Positions 54,332-64,000 of a stretch of DNA of 64,000 bases are shown one piece after another (the stretch's first letter is position 1; every line of letters begins with the position of its first letter). The notes under the pieces were generated by a model, which saw only the letters and a program-made list of their open reading frames with translations, ran no database searches and was not told the DNA's origin. Location: assembly GCA_036674765.1 (NCBI GenBank), contig JARVKI010000015.1:496001-560000 (forward strand), read 5' to 3'. The DNA is from Seiridium cupressi (Eukaryota > Ascomycota > Sordariomycetes > Amphisphaeriales > Sporocadaceae). Both the position numbers and the translations under genes were made by a program.

Positions 54332-55085
54332 AGTTCAAACAAGATGTCCGGTAGATAAAATTAAATAAAGCGATAGTCGGAAAACTCGTTGAGCGGGCAT
54401 TCATGGACTAATAGCTTTATTTTTATGCAACCATTAGGTACGAATACGATATGCATGATTAAGGAGGCCATATTCCAGCATATCTACCCCTCTTTTCCAA
54501 GGGCAAGCGCGTCTCGCGATCTTTTCAAGAATAATCCCCGAGCGAGTTTACCTTGCATATCTCTATCATGGACTGAAATCTTAATATAAATACGAGCCAT
54601 AGCCGATAGGAGGTATATCTGCCTTCGCACTATGAGCATTCCAAGGAGGGGTGTTGAGTGTTTATCGTCCTTAAACACCAGTCACCACGGCATAGCAAGA
54701 ATTTCCAAAATTTCAACTCTTACTCAATTTAGTACAGCAACCTCTGTCAAGCACGCTTAAGAATAAAGCCACATCAAATAAAGCCTCTATTAACATTACA
54801 CGATCAGAGTAAGGCAGATTCCTAATAGATTTATCTGAGATAACTTTTAATGAATTCATTCATAAAGAAGACCTTCACGAAAGGAGCGCTCCTCGTGGTC
54901 GCACTCCAAGTTAAGCAAAAAGGAGATCGCCACTCTAATGGGTTAAGGAGCAAGACAGATTTCTAATCATAACACCGATCGATACTGCATCGAGCCGGGG
55001 AAATTCTTCAGACATCGTCCGCCTGGAGGCCTCAACGAGGGAAGTATATTAAATTATAGCGTTAACCGAAGTCTAACAAAGCAGT

Positions 55086-55107
55086 AATGACTTCCTAGGA
55101 AGTCATT
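55086..55107. repeat. 22-bp perfect palindrome, copy 1
   Basis: AATGACTTCCT joined to its exact reverse complement AGGAAGTCATT, with no loop. Its 16-base core, CTTCCTAGGAAGTCAT, recurs at 55464-55479. Confidence 0.85.
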
Positions 55108-55463
55108 CTAACGGGGGTCTAGTAGATAGAGGGATTATAAGTAATAGCGAACGCACAAAGTGATTCCTTAGCATATACCTGGGTATTTATTAGAAATCCT
55201 AGGTATTATGGTTACTAAAAGCAAGAAATCTAAGAAGAGTAAGTGGAGTTGGTCTTACTAAAGCAGGCTCAACTTGAGAAAGCTAAATCGCATTAAATTA
55301 TTAATTAGGGCTATTATTAAACGTGGTGGTAATGTATGCAAGGCAGATTCTTAGAATAAAAGAGCTGAAGTGGCTTCGTAGGATGCGATTCACGGGGAGG
55401 CCTCGATGTAAAGGGGACGCGTGGCCATACTGTGTATTATTAAAATCATCTAACCACCGATAG

Positions 55464-55479
55464 CTTCCTAGGAAGTCAT
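55464..55479. repeat. Palindrome core, copy 2
   Basis: The 16 bases CTTCCTAGGAAGTCAT are identical to 55091-55106. The central 12 bases are a perfect palindrome. Spacing to copy 1 is about 370 bases. Confidence 0.8.
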
Positions 55480-55694
55480 CCAGGCCAAGCCACACGAGAA
55501 TGTAACAACGTAGGGTTCCTAATACGAGCCCTCTATGCAATAAGCTAGTATTATAACCACTTAAAAAGTCACCATTAGTGGAATTTGGGTGAAGTTGTAC
55601 TCACCTACGCAGTCAACCTACATGACTGGCAGGGTCGGATGCAATATTAGTAGAAGTGTACCTATATAAGTCGGTGGATGCTAGAAGCTATTAA

Positions 55695-55958
55695 CTAATG
55701 GAGGCTATACCTGGTTAAACGGGTATAATTCTGCCAACCCTCCTCCGTTGTAAAGTTTCCCAAACTTTCTCCCTTAAACATCTCATAAAGCTCATAAAAT
55801 ACTCTTTCCTCAACCACGGTAACTACTCGGTATTTAGCTCGAAAGCAGAAAGATCCGGTAGAGCAATCTATCGGGCCTGCAGCTCTTAGTCCTTTACTAC
55901 AGCTCGAGCGATATCCATCGAAACCTATAATACCTCTAATAGAACCTCTTACACCCAT
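55695..55958 (-). pseudogene. Unrecognised protein-like remnant
   Basis: An 87-codon frame from an ATG (MGVRGSIRGIIGFDGYRSS) to a stop at 55695. It has regular hydrophobic spacing and a motif FYELYEMFKGESLGNFTTEE. The flanks are AT-rich and the opposite strand is also partly open. It could be an orphan gene or a fragment of an element. Confidence 0.3.
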
Positions 55959-56310
55959 TTAATCTAAACACGATAATGCAGCTTTAATAGCTACGAGGTT
56001 ATACCTACCAGTACTTATCATCGAGTTGGTTAATTTATCACAAGATCTTAATAAACTCCGACAATCCTTAACTTATATCCCCGACTCTTAACGAAGTGAA
56101 CTACTGGGAGCGCTTAAGACGCTTGTTCAGTGCTGCAAAGAGCTTGGTGCTACTGACCAGTATCAAGACAACCAGATACTAGAATCTGGAGAAAGCCATA
56201 TTCAGCCTGAAACCTATAATTATAATGGTATCACAAGAGGTATCAAAGACACATCGGAGAACACATCGAGGTCTGATAAAAACCAATTCGAATGTAAGGA
56301 TATAGCCAAG

Positions 56311-58399
56311 ATGGGAGACGGATCCGAAGGCAGCGAATCAATCGTCGAGGAAGTCCAGTCTGCTGTTGGGAACAAACCTGATGCGAAGCAGAAGTGCCAG
56401 ACTAGGGCGGAATCTGAGATTGAGTCCGATGAGGAGCCAAGAGACCATGAGTCGAGTGGGCCTGCGAGATTTCCGAGGTCGGAAGCAGTTTCCAGTGTCG
56501 ATGCCGATGGCCTCTCTATGGACCCTCGAAACCCTTTCTGGGAAAACTCTTTCCTCACCAATAACATTGATCAGTCGGTCATCAAAAACCAGGATGGATC
56601 AATAGGGGCTGTCTCAACGTTTCCACATGATTCTCCATCCAAATATACAGCGACAACATTGGTGGAAAGCAGTCACCGTGGTACTCCTGCCAGAGGGAGA
56701 ACGATTACACCAGAGGCAACTGCCGGTAGATTTCCGAACATGTCCTGCTGGATTCTTGTCACTCAGTCGGACATTGATTTTGCGACCGAGAGCATTCAAC
56801 AAGTGCGGGACTTTAATGCATCTAGTAATTCTCTAGATACCTATAAGCACATAATCATCTCGCTACAGGAGAAAAAAGACCACCACGAATACTCGGTCGG
56901 CTCAGAATGGGTAAATTTGGTCGATTCGGGTGACAACGACCGACAAAGAAGTTCTGTTCTCTACGCCTTGGCGGCAATAGCCTTTTGCCGATGGCACGCA
57001 AATCAAACGCAGCACGAAGTGCAAAGCACTCAATTGACCCTCAAAGTAGCAAAGGCCAAGGTGTCCGCCAGGCTTCTCTCAGAATCTGCGCCTAATTCAA
57101 CTAGAGAACGACTCCGGAAACGTCTCAACGTACACCTTACACGTGGGAGGAAGTGGTCCCAATTGGTAGATGAGCTCGGTCTGGGGATTCTGTTTAGACA
57201 CACATGGTAAGTTAACTGACTCTGTGGACAAAGTTACACTACTGATGCATGCAGGGATCTTGGAAAAGCGAGCGAAGTTTCCCTCCAACCGCTGATTTTG
57301 TCTTTGAAAGAGTCTTCTGTAAAGATGATGATACTTGGACATCTAGAGACACAGCTAAAAGATTTTATATCACGTGGCCAAACAAACCCAGACATGCTAG
57401 AGCGGGCTCTTGCAAAGCAAAATCTCCTGGACGATTTATTACAGCCTCTTGGGATTCCGGTGGAAGTAAGTGATCTCCAAATGCTGATGAGAAGATCAAA
57501 CCCTACCGATAGACTCCATATCCGGGGCACATCATGCGGATTTTACATCGACGAACTAAACAGACTGAATGAAGCGTAATGGTTCGGGGAGGATTTGATC
57601 CAAATTTGTCTGAATTTGGCCGAAAAATTACCAGCTATGCGCGTCGGTTTCCCTGTTGTTATCCATGACAGACATGAAGGGAAGCCATTAGCCGAGCCCT
57701 TCCGATGGGCTTCAAAACGTATCGAGAGATGGAATTCGGCCAAAGCAGGTGATCGTTTAGTCTGCTTCTTTCCGCTCTTCCTAGAGAACAATCACTTCAC
57801 CTTGCTCGAAATCAACCAAATGGACCAGTCCATTTACCATTATGACTCAGCAAAGTATAGTAGTGGTCATATCAAGGTAGGACCATGAAAATCTCAGAAA
57901 ATATCATCCTAATGATTTGGCAGGAAGCTTGCAAGATCCAATTCCCGAATCTACGATATGCCGACCAGGTTCGTACGTCACGCTACGAGATAAGGTGTAC
58001 TAATAGGAATGGCAGCAAACTCCTAGACAAAAAGACGCTTTGAGCTGCGGCCTGTTAGTCGTCGCAATCGCTCGCAGACGCATGATGGGCCGATTTATTG
58101 CAAGCCTGGTCTATGACGACGCTATGCAATTGAGGGCTAATACTTTTAGCCTAATTTGAAACGCCTGGCAAAATGATATCCTCATCCCGCAGCTTGACCA
58201 GGACAATAGTTCTGAGGATGACGATTTATGGAGTACATCACGTTTGGACGTAGAAAGTGTCGGCTACAGTGACAATGGAAACCCAGACGAGGAGCACATT
58301 GAAAACACGGGTCGGGAAAATAAGAAGAGGGGACGTGTGACAACTGACGTCTTATCCGAGGAGTCAGTAATACGCAGCAAAGCGAGAAATCTTGGTTGA
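56311..58399 (+). pseudogene. Ulp1-like (C48) cysteine peptidase gene with in-frame stops
   Basis: The exons I infer are 56311-57206, 57255-57876, 57924-57968 and 58007-58399, with canonical splice sites. The first 300 residues are acidic, then helical (VLYALAAIAFCRWHANQ). The C-terminal half has a Ulp1-type catalytic core: the His strand NNHFTLLEINQ, an Asp in YHYDS, then Gln and Cys in PRQKDALSCGLLVV. Two stops interrupt the frame. TAA at 57577-57579 lies just before WFGEDLIQ, and TGA at 58157-58159 lies after the catalytic Cys. A third, at 56089, lies upstream of the first usable ATG in protein-like sequence. Each could come from a C-to-T change (CAA or CGA). Ulp1-type enzymes cleave SUMO, and related domains are also carried by some transposons. 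This copy is probably inactive. Confidence 0.7.
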
Positions 58400-58410
58400 A
58401 AATTGACTAT

Positions 58411-58986
58411 TTAGAAACATAATATAACAAACGCCGTCACCACTATTGTCATGAAATACCAGGCTTGCTGGCTCAGAGAACTTCCTCTTAAGATGACCGT
58501 TCGATCGGCCGTAGGCATTGGCGAGCGAGTAAAGGAGACATTGCCGCCTGGCGTGCCGTTAGTTGGTGCAAAACCCAGCAGAGAACCAATGGTGCCTACG
58601 GTACCGACTGTACCGATCGTACTGTTGGTACCAGCAGTACAGATTGTGCCATTATGATTGACAATGCTGATTGATGTTGTGGTGGTCTGTGGTGTCGGTT
58701 GTGGAGTTGTGTCAGCGGCGGAGACATAGACGGTCCGTACCAAAGTCTCCGTTATGTATTGAGTGCTTGCGTTGTCTATTGGAGTTGCGGTGGTTATGGA
58801 ATACGTGTTGTCCGTCGTTTGGGTGGGCGCGAATGGCGTACGGTGACAATAGTCAGGCTCAAATTCTAAGGAACCAATGGCTCTGAGTGTTCCAACCTGA
58901 AGCTCAAAAAGGACCGTTTCACCTGGGGACACATTCAAAGCTAGGACCCCCACGACGTGAGCCAGCAGAATGCAAGTGAAGAACAT
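58411..58986 (-). CDS. Small secreted Ser/Thr-rich protein, probably GPI-anchored
   Basis: Encodes 191 residues in one exon. Residues 1-17 form a signal peptide (MFFTCILLAHVVGVLA). The mature part starts with NVSPGETVLFELQVGTL and is rich in Thr, Ser and Pro with several N-x-S/T sites, as in fungal cell-wall proteins. A repeat of TIGTVGTVGTIG lies near 125-136. The last 20 residues are hydrophobic (AWYFMTIVVTAFVILCF) after a small-residue stretch, matching a GPI-attachment signal. The family was not recognised. It is likely a wall or plasma-membrane surface protein. It overlaps no other credible gene and begins head to head with an unrecognised ORF. Confidence 0.7.
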   Translation of the reverse strand: MFFTCILLAHVVGVLALNVSPGETVLFELQVGTLRAIGSLEFEPDYCHRTPFAPTQTTDNTYSITTATPIDNASTQYITETLVRTVYVSAADTTPQPTPQTTTTSISIVNHNGTICTAGTNSTIGTVGTVGTIGSLLGFAPTNGTPGGNVSFTRSPMPTADRTVILRGSSLSQQAWYFMTIVVTAFVILCF

Positions 58987-59236
58987 CTTTGGCTGGACCC
59001 CAAGAGAAACACAGGCTCGTTCTTTTAAAGCTCATTAAATATATTACGAACAGGCCAGTTCCGGACATTAGACACTTTTGCTCGTTTGCCCCGCTGCCCT
59101 GCTGCCCCATAGCTGTACAATACCGGACGATGTACAGAATCGGACAGTGGGACATGACGAAACCAAGATCTCAAGCAATTCGCCTGCCTTAAAAATGCAC
59201 CAGTTCCGAACATTTGTAGAGGCCTCTGGACTATAG
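58987..59236. other. Short divergent intergenic stretch
   Basis: Between the surface-protein gene (-) and the next open frame (+). Nothing recognisable. Confidence 0.3.
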
Positions 59237-59347
59237 TGTACTGTACGCTGCTCGCTCATCCAAAATCTTGACACGCATGGCGCAGAATATTCGACCAAGC
59301 ACCACCACAACCGAAAATACACGCCGGAATGCATCCAGAAACCTCCT

Positions 59348-59749
59348 TTGCAAGACTTCAGATTTTTTCAAGGAGCTAAGTCGGATGTATTGTGCTATAG
59401 AGAACGAGCACGCGAATTGAAGACACCTGGGGATAACGATCCTGAATACGACATTGTACACAAGCAACTCCAGGCATACACCTACAAGATCTATAGTGTC
59501 CATAGCATAATTCCAAAAGCCAATGCTTTCTATAATATCCTCTTTGATCTAGTTGAGAAAAAAATAGAAACGGTCCGATTAGATCGTACTTGCACGTTTA
59601 GGCAGAGAATTGCGGCGAAATGGGCGTTGAAATACTCAGATATGCCAGAATGGGCACTTACACCAAGGGCGAAAGCGTACAGGGATGCGTTATGGAGGAG
59701 AAAAGAACTCCAGAAGACTATCATCAATATTCTACAGATTGAAACCTAA
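59348..59749 (+). CDS. Unrecognised ORF, possibly a partial or disrupted gene
   Basis: The frame is open from 59237 to the stop at 59749, but no ATG occurs in it at the 5' side. The 133 codons from 59348 have protein-like helical content (AYRDALWRRKELQKTIINIL, RTCTFRQRIAAKWALKY). A second frame has an ATG at 59277 (MAQNIRPSTTTT) and stays open to about 59436, overlapping the first. No in-phase intron joins the two frames. A frameshift, a missed upstream exon, or an orphan gene are all possible. No family was recognised. Confidence 0.4.
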   Translation: MQDFRFFQGAKSDVLCYRERARELKTPGDNDPEYDIVHKQLQAYTYKIYSVHSIIPKANAFYNILFDLVEKKIETVRLDRTCTFRQRIAAKWALKYSDMPEWALTPRAKAYRDALWRRKELQKTIINILQIET

Positions 59750-60849
59750 CGACCCCAGGGCTGCAAATCCATTATATTTGTAGGCTAGGAAACGAAATTT
59801 AGCTAGAGAAGAGGCGACGAAGATAGTGATGCGCTAAATAGTAGTCACAGAGATTCAAAGATTTGGTCCTGCTATCACGTAATCTATGGATGGGCATTTA
59901 AACAATCGCGATTTTCCCGCAGAGATACTGCACGGTTCCTCATTTCTTCTTGTTTCCTTTCGTCGCATAGCTATGATCGGGCCTTTGGCGCAGGGTGAGC
60001 CGTTCTCCTTGCTTCTCTCGCTACCTCCAGGTATAGGTTCTTGTAATCTGTCGAAGTATCTACTAAACGATCTTCAGAAATCCGCATCAGCATCTATGAG
60101 AACCTTGTCCAGAATGAACAGGAATAACGTCCACCCCTGCGTAGCGAGCCACCCTGTGTGGCGAGCCAAATTGCAGGTATTTTAGCTTTCATTCAAGCTA
60201 GATCTCATTCACATCGATGCACTCATATCATTCCATACGAATTCTATTATCTAATAATCTCTGGAACTTATAACATCTTTCTTCCAAAAAATAACCCTCA
60301 CTCCGTAACGTAATTGCTTCGCTAAGTGAATGCCTCTTGAAGTAGTATTATGGGACGCTCCCTTGTACAACTTTATTACCGAGATATTATCTCTCTGAAT
60401 AAGTTAAAACAGTACTATCTGAGTTCCTGATTCTTATACAAACACCTATATCGTAAATCCAATCCGGTAGCTGGTAGAAAACGAGATTTTACGCATCGTC
60501 GCCTTGCCGATCGGTACATTCGAGACGATTCTGGTTAGTGTCAGTGACCGGGATATTACACTACGGGGGGCAACCGAAAGCCAGCGCTGTGGCTGGAGCG
60601 CCCGTGCCAGCACATGAGGGGCTTTTCAGGCAGCCAGCAATGCCACCATCTAATCGCACCAACTCAACTTGCGAGCGCCTGCATTGGCTACACGATGCTG
60701 CCAGCCTTACCTCGACGGCGACTGCTTTCAGCACAATGATCATCCCACTTCGTCCAACCTCTACTTCTCCCACTACCGATGTCGAATTTGATAGCGACCA
60801 TCGTTTTCAAGTCCGGTCCGACCCTATTCGATGACGAACCTAGCCCACT
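59750..60849. promoter_or_regulatory. Upstream region of the NLR-like gene
   Basis: AT-rich from about 60190 to 60480, then normal composition up to the gene. Small frames only. It probably holds the promoter of the HET gene. Confidence 0.35.
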
Positions 60850-61669
60850 ATGCGACTCCTGGAATGCAGTTTTGATGGCCAGTTCAGCTTGACTAAGAAC
60901 CTAACCGGCAAAAACATCCCTCTCTACGCTATCCTATCACACAGATGGGGATCTGATGGGGAGGAGGTTACCTATAAGGACTTGGTCGACGGTACCGGTC
61001 AAGGGAAGGCTGGCCACGAGAAGCTCAGATTTTGCGCGAAACGAGCAAGACGTGACGGCCTCCGATACTTCTGGGTGGACACTTGCTGCATCGACAAATC
61101 GATCAGTGATGAGGTTCAGGAATCGATAAACTCAATGTTTCGATGGTATCGCGATGCAGCTCGATGCTATGTGTATTTGTCGGATGTTTCGATTACTCTC
61201 GATCAATCCCAGTCGTCGTGGGAGCCAGCGTTTCGGGCGAGCGAATGGTTCATTCGAGGCTGGACACTACAAGAGCTTATAGCGCCGGCATCAGTCGAAT
61301 TCTTTGCAAAGGAGGGTCAGCGACTTGGCGACAAGACGTCTCTCGAGCAACAGATCTACGAGATCACGGGAATTGCTCTTTCGGCGCTTCAGGGAACGCC
61401 GCTGTCTCAATTTGAAGTTGAGGAGCGTTTCAAATGGGCAGAGACACGGCAGACCACACGTGAAGAAGACTGGGCATACTGTCTCTTTGGCATTTTCGGT
61501 CTTTTCATGCCGTTGATATATGGCGAAGGGAGGGCACACGCAGTTTGTCGACTCAAAAAAGAGATTACCGAAGCTAAGAACCACAGCGATAGGCCTAACC
61601 ACCAAGGAGGTATCTATCCCCTTCCATCCCTTTTCCCTTTTTCCTCTTCCCTTTTTCCTCTTCCTTTTT

Positions 61670-61733
<64 letters not shown>

Positions 61734-63516
61734 NNNNNNNNNNTTCCCACTCCCCACCCACTTCCTTGTTTTCCTTTCCTCTTTTCCACTACAATTTTTT
61801 ATCCCCCCCCCCCCCCCCCCCCCCCCTCTAAGGAGGAAAGGAGAAAAGAAACCTGCCTTAACTAATTATTTTGTAGCTAGAAATCACATTTGGATGGTAC
61901 CATTCGAACGAAACACCTCCTTCACGGGTCGCAAGTCCGAGCTGGAAAGACTCTATCAAGCGCTATTCAAGGTAGATCAGACCGCAAAAGTCGCAATTAC
62001 GGGGCTTGGCGGGGTTGGAAAGACGCACCTCGCGCTTGAATTGATTTATCGGTGGAAGGTCGAACACAAAAACTGCTCAGTCATCTGGATTCCGGCAACG
62101 AGCAAAGAGAGCCTTGGGCTGGCATATCTGAATGCTGCGAGACAGTTCGGTATATCTGGTTGGGATGACGACGAGGCAGACGTGAAGAGGCTTATACAAG
62201 ACCACCTGAGTCATGAGAGCGCATGCCAGTGGCTTCTGGTGTTCGACAATGCCGATGATATGGATATGTGGATTGACAGATCTGCGCCGAATTCTGGCCG
62301 TCTGATTGACTATCTACCGAAAAGCGGCCGTGGATCCATCCTCTTCACGACGCGTGATAAGAAGACGGCCGTGAGACTTGCGGGTCGGAATATAATAGAA
62401 TTGTCAGAAATGGATGGAGTAGGTGGCAAACAGCTGCTACGAAATCACCTCGTTAATCAGGGCCTCCTGGAGACTCAAGGAGATATAAGAGCCCTGCTCG
62501 CCCAGCTGACTTACCTCCCGCTAGCCATCGTTCAGGCCGCAGTGTATATCAACGAGAACGGAATCGGTGCAGGAGAGTATCTGACACTCCTGGAAGAGAA
62601 AGAGGAGGACGTGATTGATCTTCTCAGCGAGGATTTCGAAGACGACGGGCGATATCACGATGTCAAGAACCCAGTGGCTACTACTTGGCTCATCTCCTTC
62701 GAGCAGGTCCGGCAGCGCGACCCTCTTGCGGCAGACTACCTGTCTTTCATGGCATGTGTAGATGCCAAAGACATCCCACAGTCACTTCTTCCTTCCGGTC
62801 CATCACGGAAGAAAGAGATAGAGGCGATAGGCACACTGCAGGGCTATTCTTTCATTGCCAAGCGGTCCGCAGATTCGGCGATAAGTATTCATCGACTGGT
62901 GCACTTGGCGACGCGGAACTGGCTCCGGAAGGAAGGGTTGCTGCCTGACTGGACTGGCAGGGTTATCTCAAGACTGGCAGAAGTATTGTCAGACGTCGGT
63001 CACAATAACAGAGAGGTTTGGAGGTCGTATATGCCACACGCATATTACGCGCTCGGGCCAGACCTCGGTAGCGAAGGTGATCAAAACAGGCTTGATCTGT
63101 TATGGGGGTATGGAATGTGCCTTGACCATGAGGGGCGGTATTATGAAGCGGAGGCGTCGTTCAAGGTAGTGATGGAGGCTCGCATGACTCAGCTGGGGGC
63201 AAACCATCCTTCCACACTCACGAGCGTCAGCATTCTTGCTGGAGTGCTGGGGTACCAGGGAAAGTACGAAGAGGCAGAGCAGATGAACCGACGGGCGCTT
63301 GATGGCTACGAGAAGGCGCTGGGCAAGGACCATCCAGACACACTCACGAGCGTTTACAAACTCGCTTATCTATACCAGCAACAAGATCGATTCGAAGAAG
63401 CTGATAAGTTTTATCTTACCGCTTTAGACGGGTATAAGAAGGTATTAGGGCCAGCTCATCCTACTTCTCTAGCTTGCGAGGGTCATTACGCGTCATTGCA
63501 GCAAAGAATAAAATAA
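60850..63516 (+). CDS. HET / NB-ARC / TPR protein (fungal NLR-like)
   Basis: I infer two exons, 60850-61609 and 61877-63516, giving 799 residues. The intron (GTATCT...TTTGTAG, with a TTAACTAAT branch) contains a poly-G run, the 10-N gap and a poly-C run, so the gap need not break the protein. The HET domain (about 1-200) shows LSHRWG at 29-34 and FWVDTCCID at 74-82. The NB-ARC has a P-loop GLGGVGKT at 296-303 and a Walker B strand LLVFDNADD near 373-381. The end has kinesin-light-chain-type TPRs of about 42 residues (GMCLDHEGRYYEAE, GVLGYQGKYEEAEQMNRRAL, AYLYQQQDRFEEADKFYLTAL). In fungi this architecture belongs to STAND/NLR proteins. Some of these trigger heterokaryon-incompatibility cell death when they sense a ligand. 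The ligand is unknown. Confidence 0.87.
61672..61733. repeat. Poly-G run of 62 bases
   Basis: An uninterrupted homopolymer directly before the N gap. It is unlikely to be biologically exact. Frames running through it as poly-glycine are not real coding. Confidence 0.9.
61734..61743. other. Assembly gap (10 N)
   Basis: Ten undefined bases, probably a fixed-length placeholder. Confidence 0.98.
61803..61826. repeat. Poly-C run of 24 bases
   Basis: A homopolymer shortly after the gap, on the same strand as the poly-G run before it. Confidence 0.9.
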
Positions 63517-64000
63517 TAGTAACTCATTACGCTAATAAAACTATTTAAGAGCTATTAATGCTTCTCATATATTTGTGATATATAACATATCCCTTATCAT
63601 TTGGAAGTCAAACAACATAGTATGAGATCCCTTCTAAATAATACTTCCAGGGGCGTTGACATTAATTGGCAGTTTCGTTTAAATAGGGATTAACGGAAGC
63701 ATGTACCGCCACACGCTTGTCAGCCACAGACAGGGGAGCCCTGACTCAACGCTAGCCGGAATCGTGGCCCTTTCCATCCAAAGGGTACCGATCGGCATGT
63801 CGATATTGTATAAATCACCCTCCCACGGCAACCACAGATTTAATTATAAGTCTCCAACATGAAATTGGGGACGGAGGATTTAGTGAATATCCTGTAACGA
63901 CTTTTGTGAGTGCTGGGAGCCCGCTGGCGGGGTTGTGTTGGAGGAGTCTTGTGCTGCGATAGAAAGATGATGGTCTTAACTTGTACGATTACATAACGGC
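63517..64000. other. 3' flank of the NLR-like gene
   Basis: AT-rich up to about 63620, then ordinary sequence to the window end. No gene is supported. Confidence 0.35.

Larger units (their letters stand above)
51995..56220. other. AT-rich, gene-poor accessory region with coding remnants
   Basis: About 4 kb of mostly AT-rich DNA, richest at 52650-52950 and 54700-55650. Stops are frequent, and short protein-like frames are broken up, as in repeats eroded by repeat-induced point mutation. Two remnants are listed separately. No transposase, integrase or reverse transcriptase motif could be identified. The region separates the housekeeping block from the Ulp1-like and NLR-like genes. Confidence 0.5.
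61610..61876 (+). other. Intron with poly-G, assembly gap and poly-C
   Basis: A pyrimidine-rich intron holds 62 G (61672-61733), 10 N (61734-61743), further C/T-rich sequence, then 24 C (61803-61826). The homopolymers and gap are probably sequencing or assembly artefacts in a difficult tract. The true length is unknown. Confidence 0.7.

Noticed and set aside
60850..63516. A single uninterrupted 888-residue protein with a poly-glycine stretch
   Set aside because: It reads through a 62-base poly-G, the N gap and a poly-C run. Clear splice sites and the family sequence on both sides show this stretch is intronic.
1..64000. CRISPR arrays, bacterial operons, riboswitches
   Set aside because: The window is clearly fungal (spliced genes, fungal-specific families). 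No regularly spaced direct repeats were seen.

Overview
The window looks like nuclear DNA of a filamentous ascomycete (Pezizomycotina). The genes have short GT-AG introns (43 to 70 bases is typical). Roughly half-GC, housekeeping-rich stretches alternate with AT-rich islands. A HET-domain NLR-like gene and a CmcJ-type oxygenase are present, and several chromatin and trafficking proteins have fungal architectures. No species can be named from sequence alone. Splice sites were placed by eye, from reading frame, splice consensus and protein-family continuity.

Housekeeping part (about 1 to 50 kb). From left to right: Prs1-type PRPP synthetase (+); the WD40 iron-sulfur assembly factor Cia1 (+); an RGS-domain G-protein regulator (-) whose frame is broken by one amber codon but continues for 265 more codons; a 7.6-kb stretch with no convincing gene; a single-span membrane protein with a repetitive beta-type ectodomain (-); an AT-rich island near 19.4 to 20.9 kb; ESCRT-III subunit Vps24 (-); the Hsp90 co-chaperone p23/Sba1 (+); a 1209-residue PARP plus UBE2Q-like E2 fusion (-); a Cog7-like Golgi tether subunit (+); a small lysine-rich protein (+); an Sds3-like HDAC-complex subunit (+); a CmcJ/AsaB-type oxygenase (-); a 1669-residue AT-hook protein (+); proteasome lid subunit Rpn6 (-), which diverges from the U3 snoRNP factor Sof1/DCAF13 (+); and a fungal transcription-factor domain protein with no visible zinc cluster (-).

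Accessory part (about 52 to 64 kb). This begins with AT-rich, gene-poor DNA holding broken coding remnants and a repeated palindrome. Next is a Ulp1-like cysteine peptidase gene that keeps its catalytic residues but carries two in-frame stops explicable as C-to-T changes. A small secreted, probably GPI-anchored protein and an unrecognised ORF follow. The last gene is a HET / NB-ARC / TPR gene of the fungal NLR type. Its intron contains a poly-G run, a 10-N assembly gap and a poly-C run.

The most interesting single gene is the PARP-E2 fusion. It joins an ADP-ribosyltransferase fold, with Cys in place of the usual catalytic Glu, to a ubiquitin-conjugating domain that keeps its active-site Cys. 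The most interesting sequence-level observations are the single amber codon inside the RGS gene, the near-duplicated splice-donor ends around an 8-codon exon in the p23 gene, and the eroded Ulp1-like gene.
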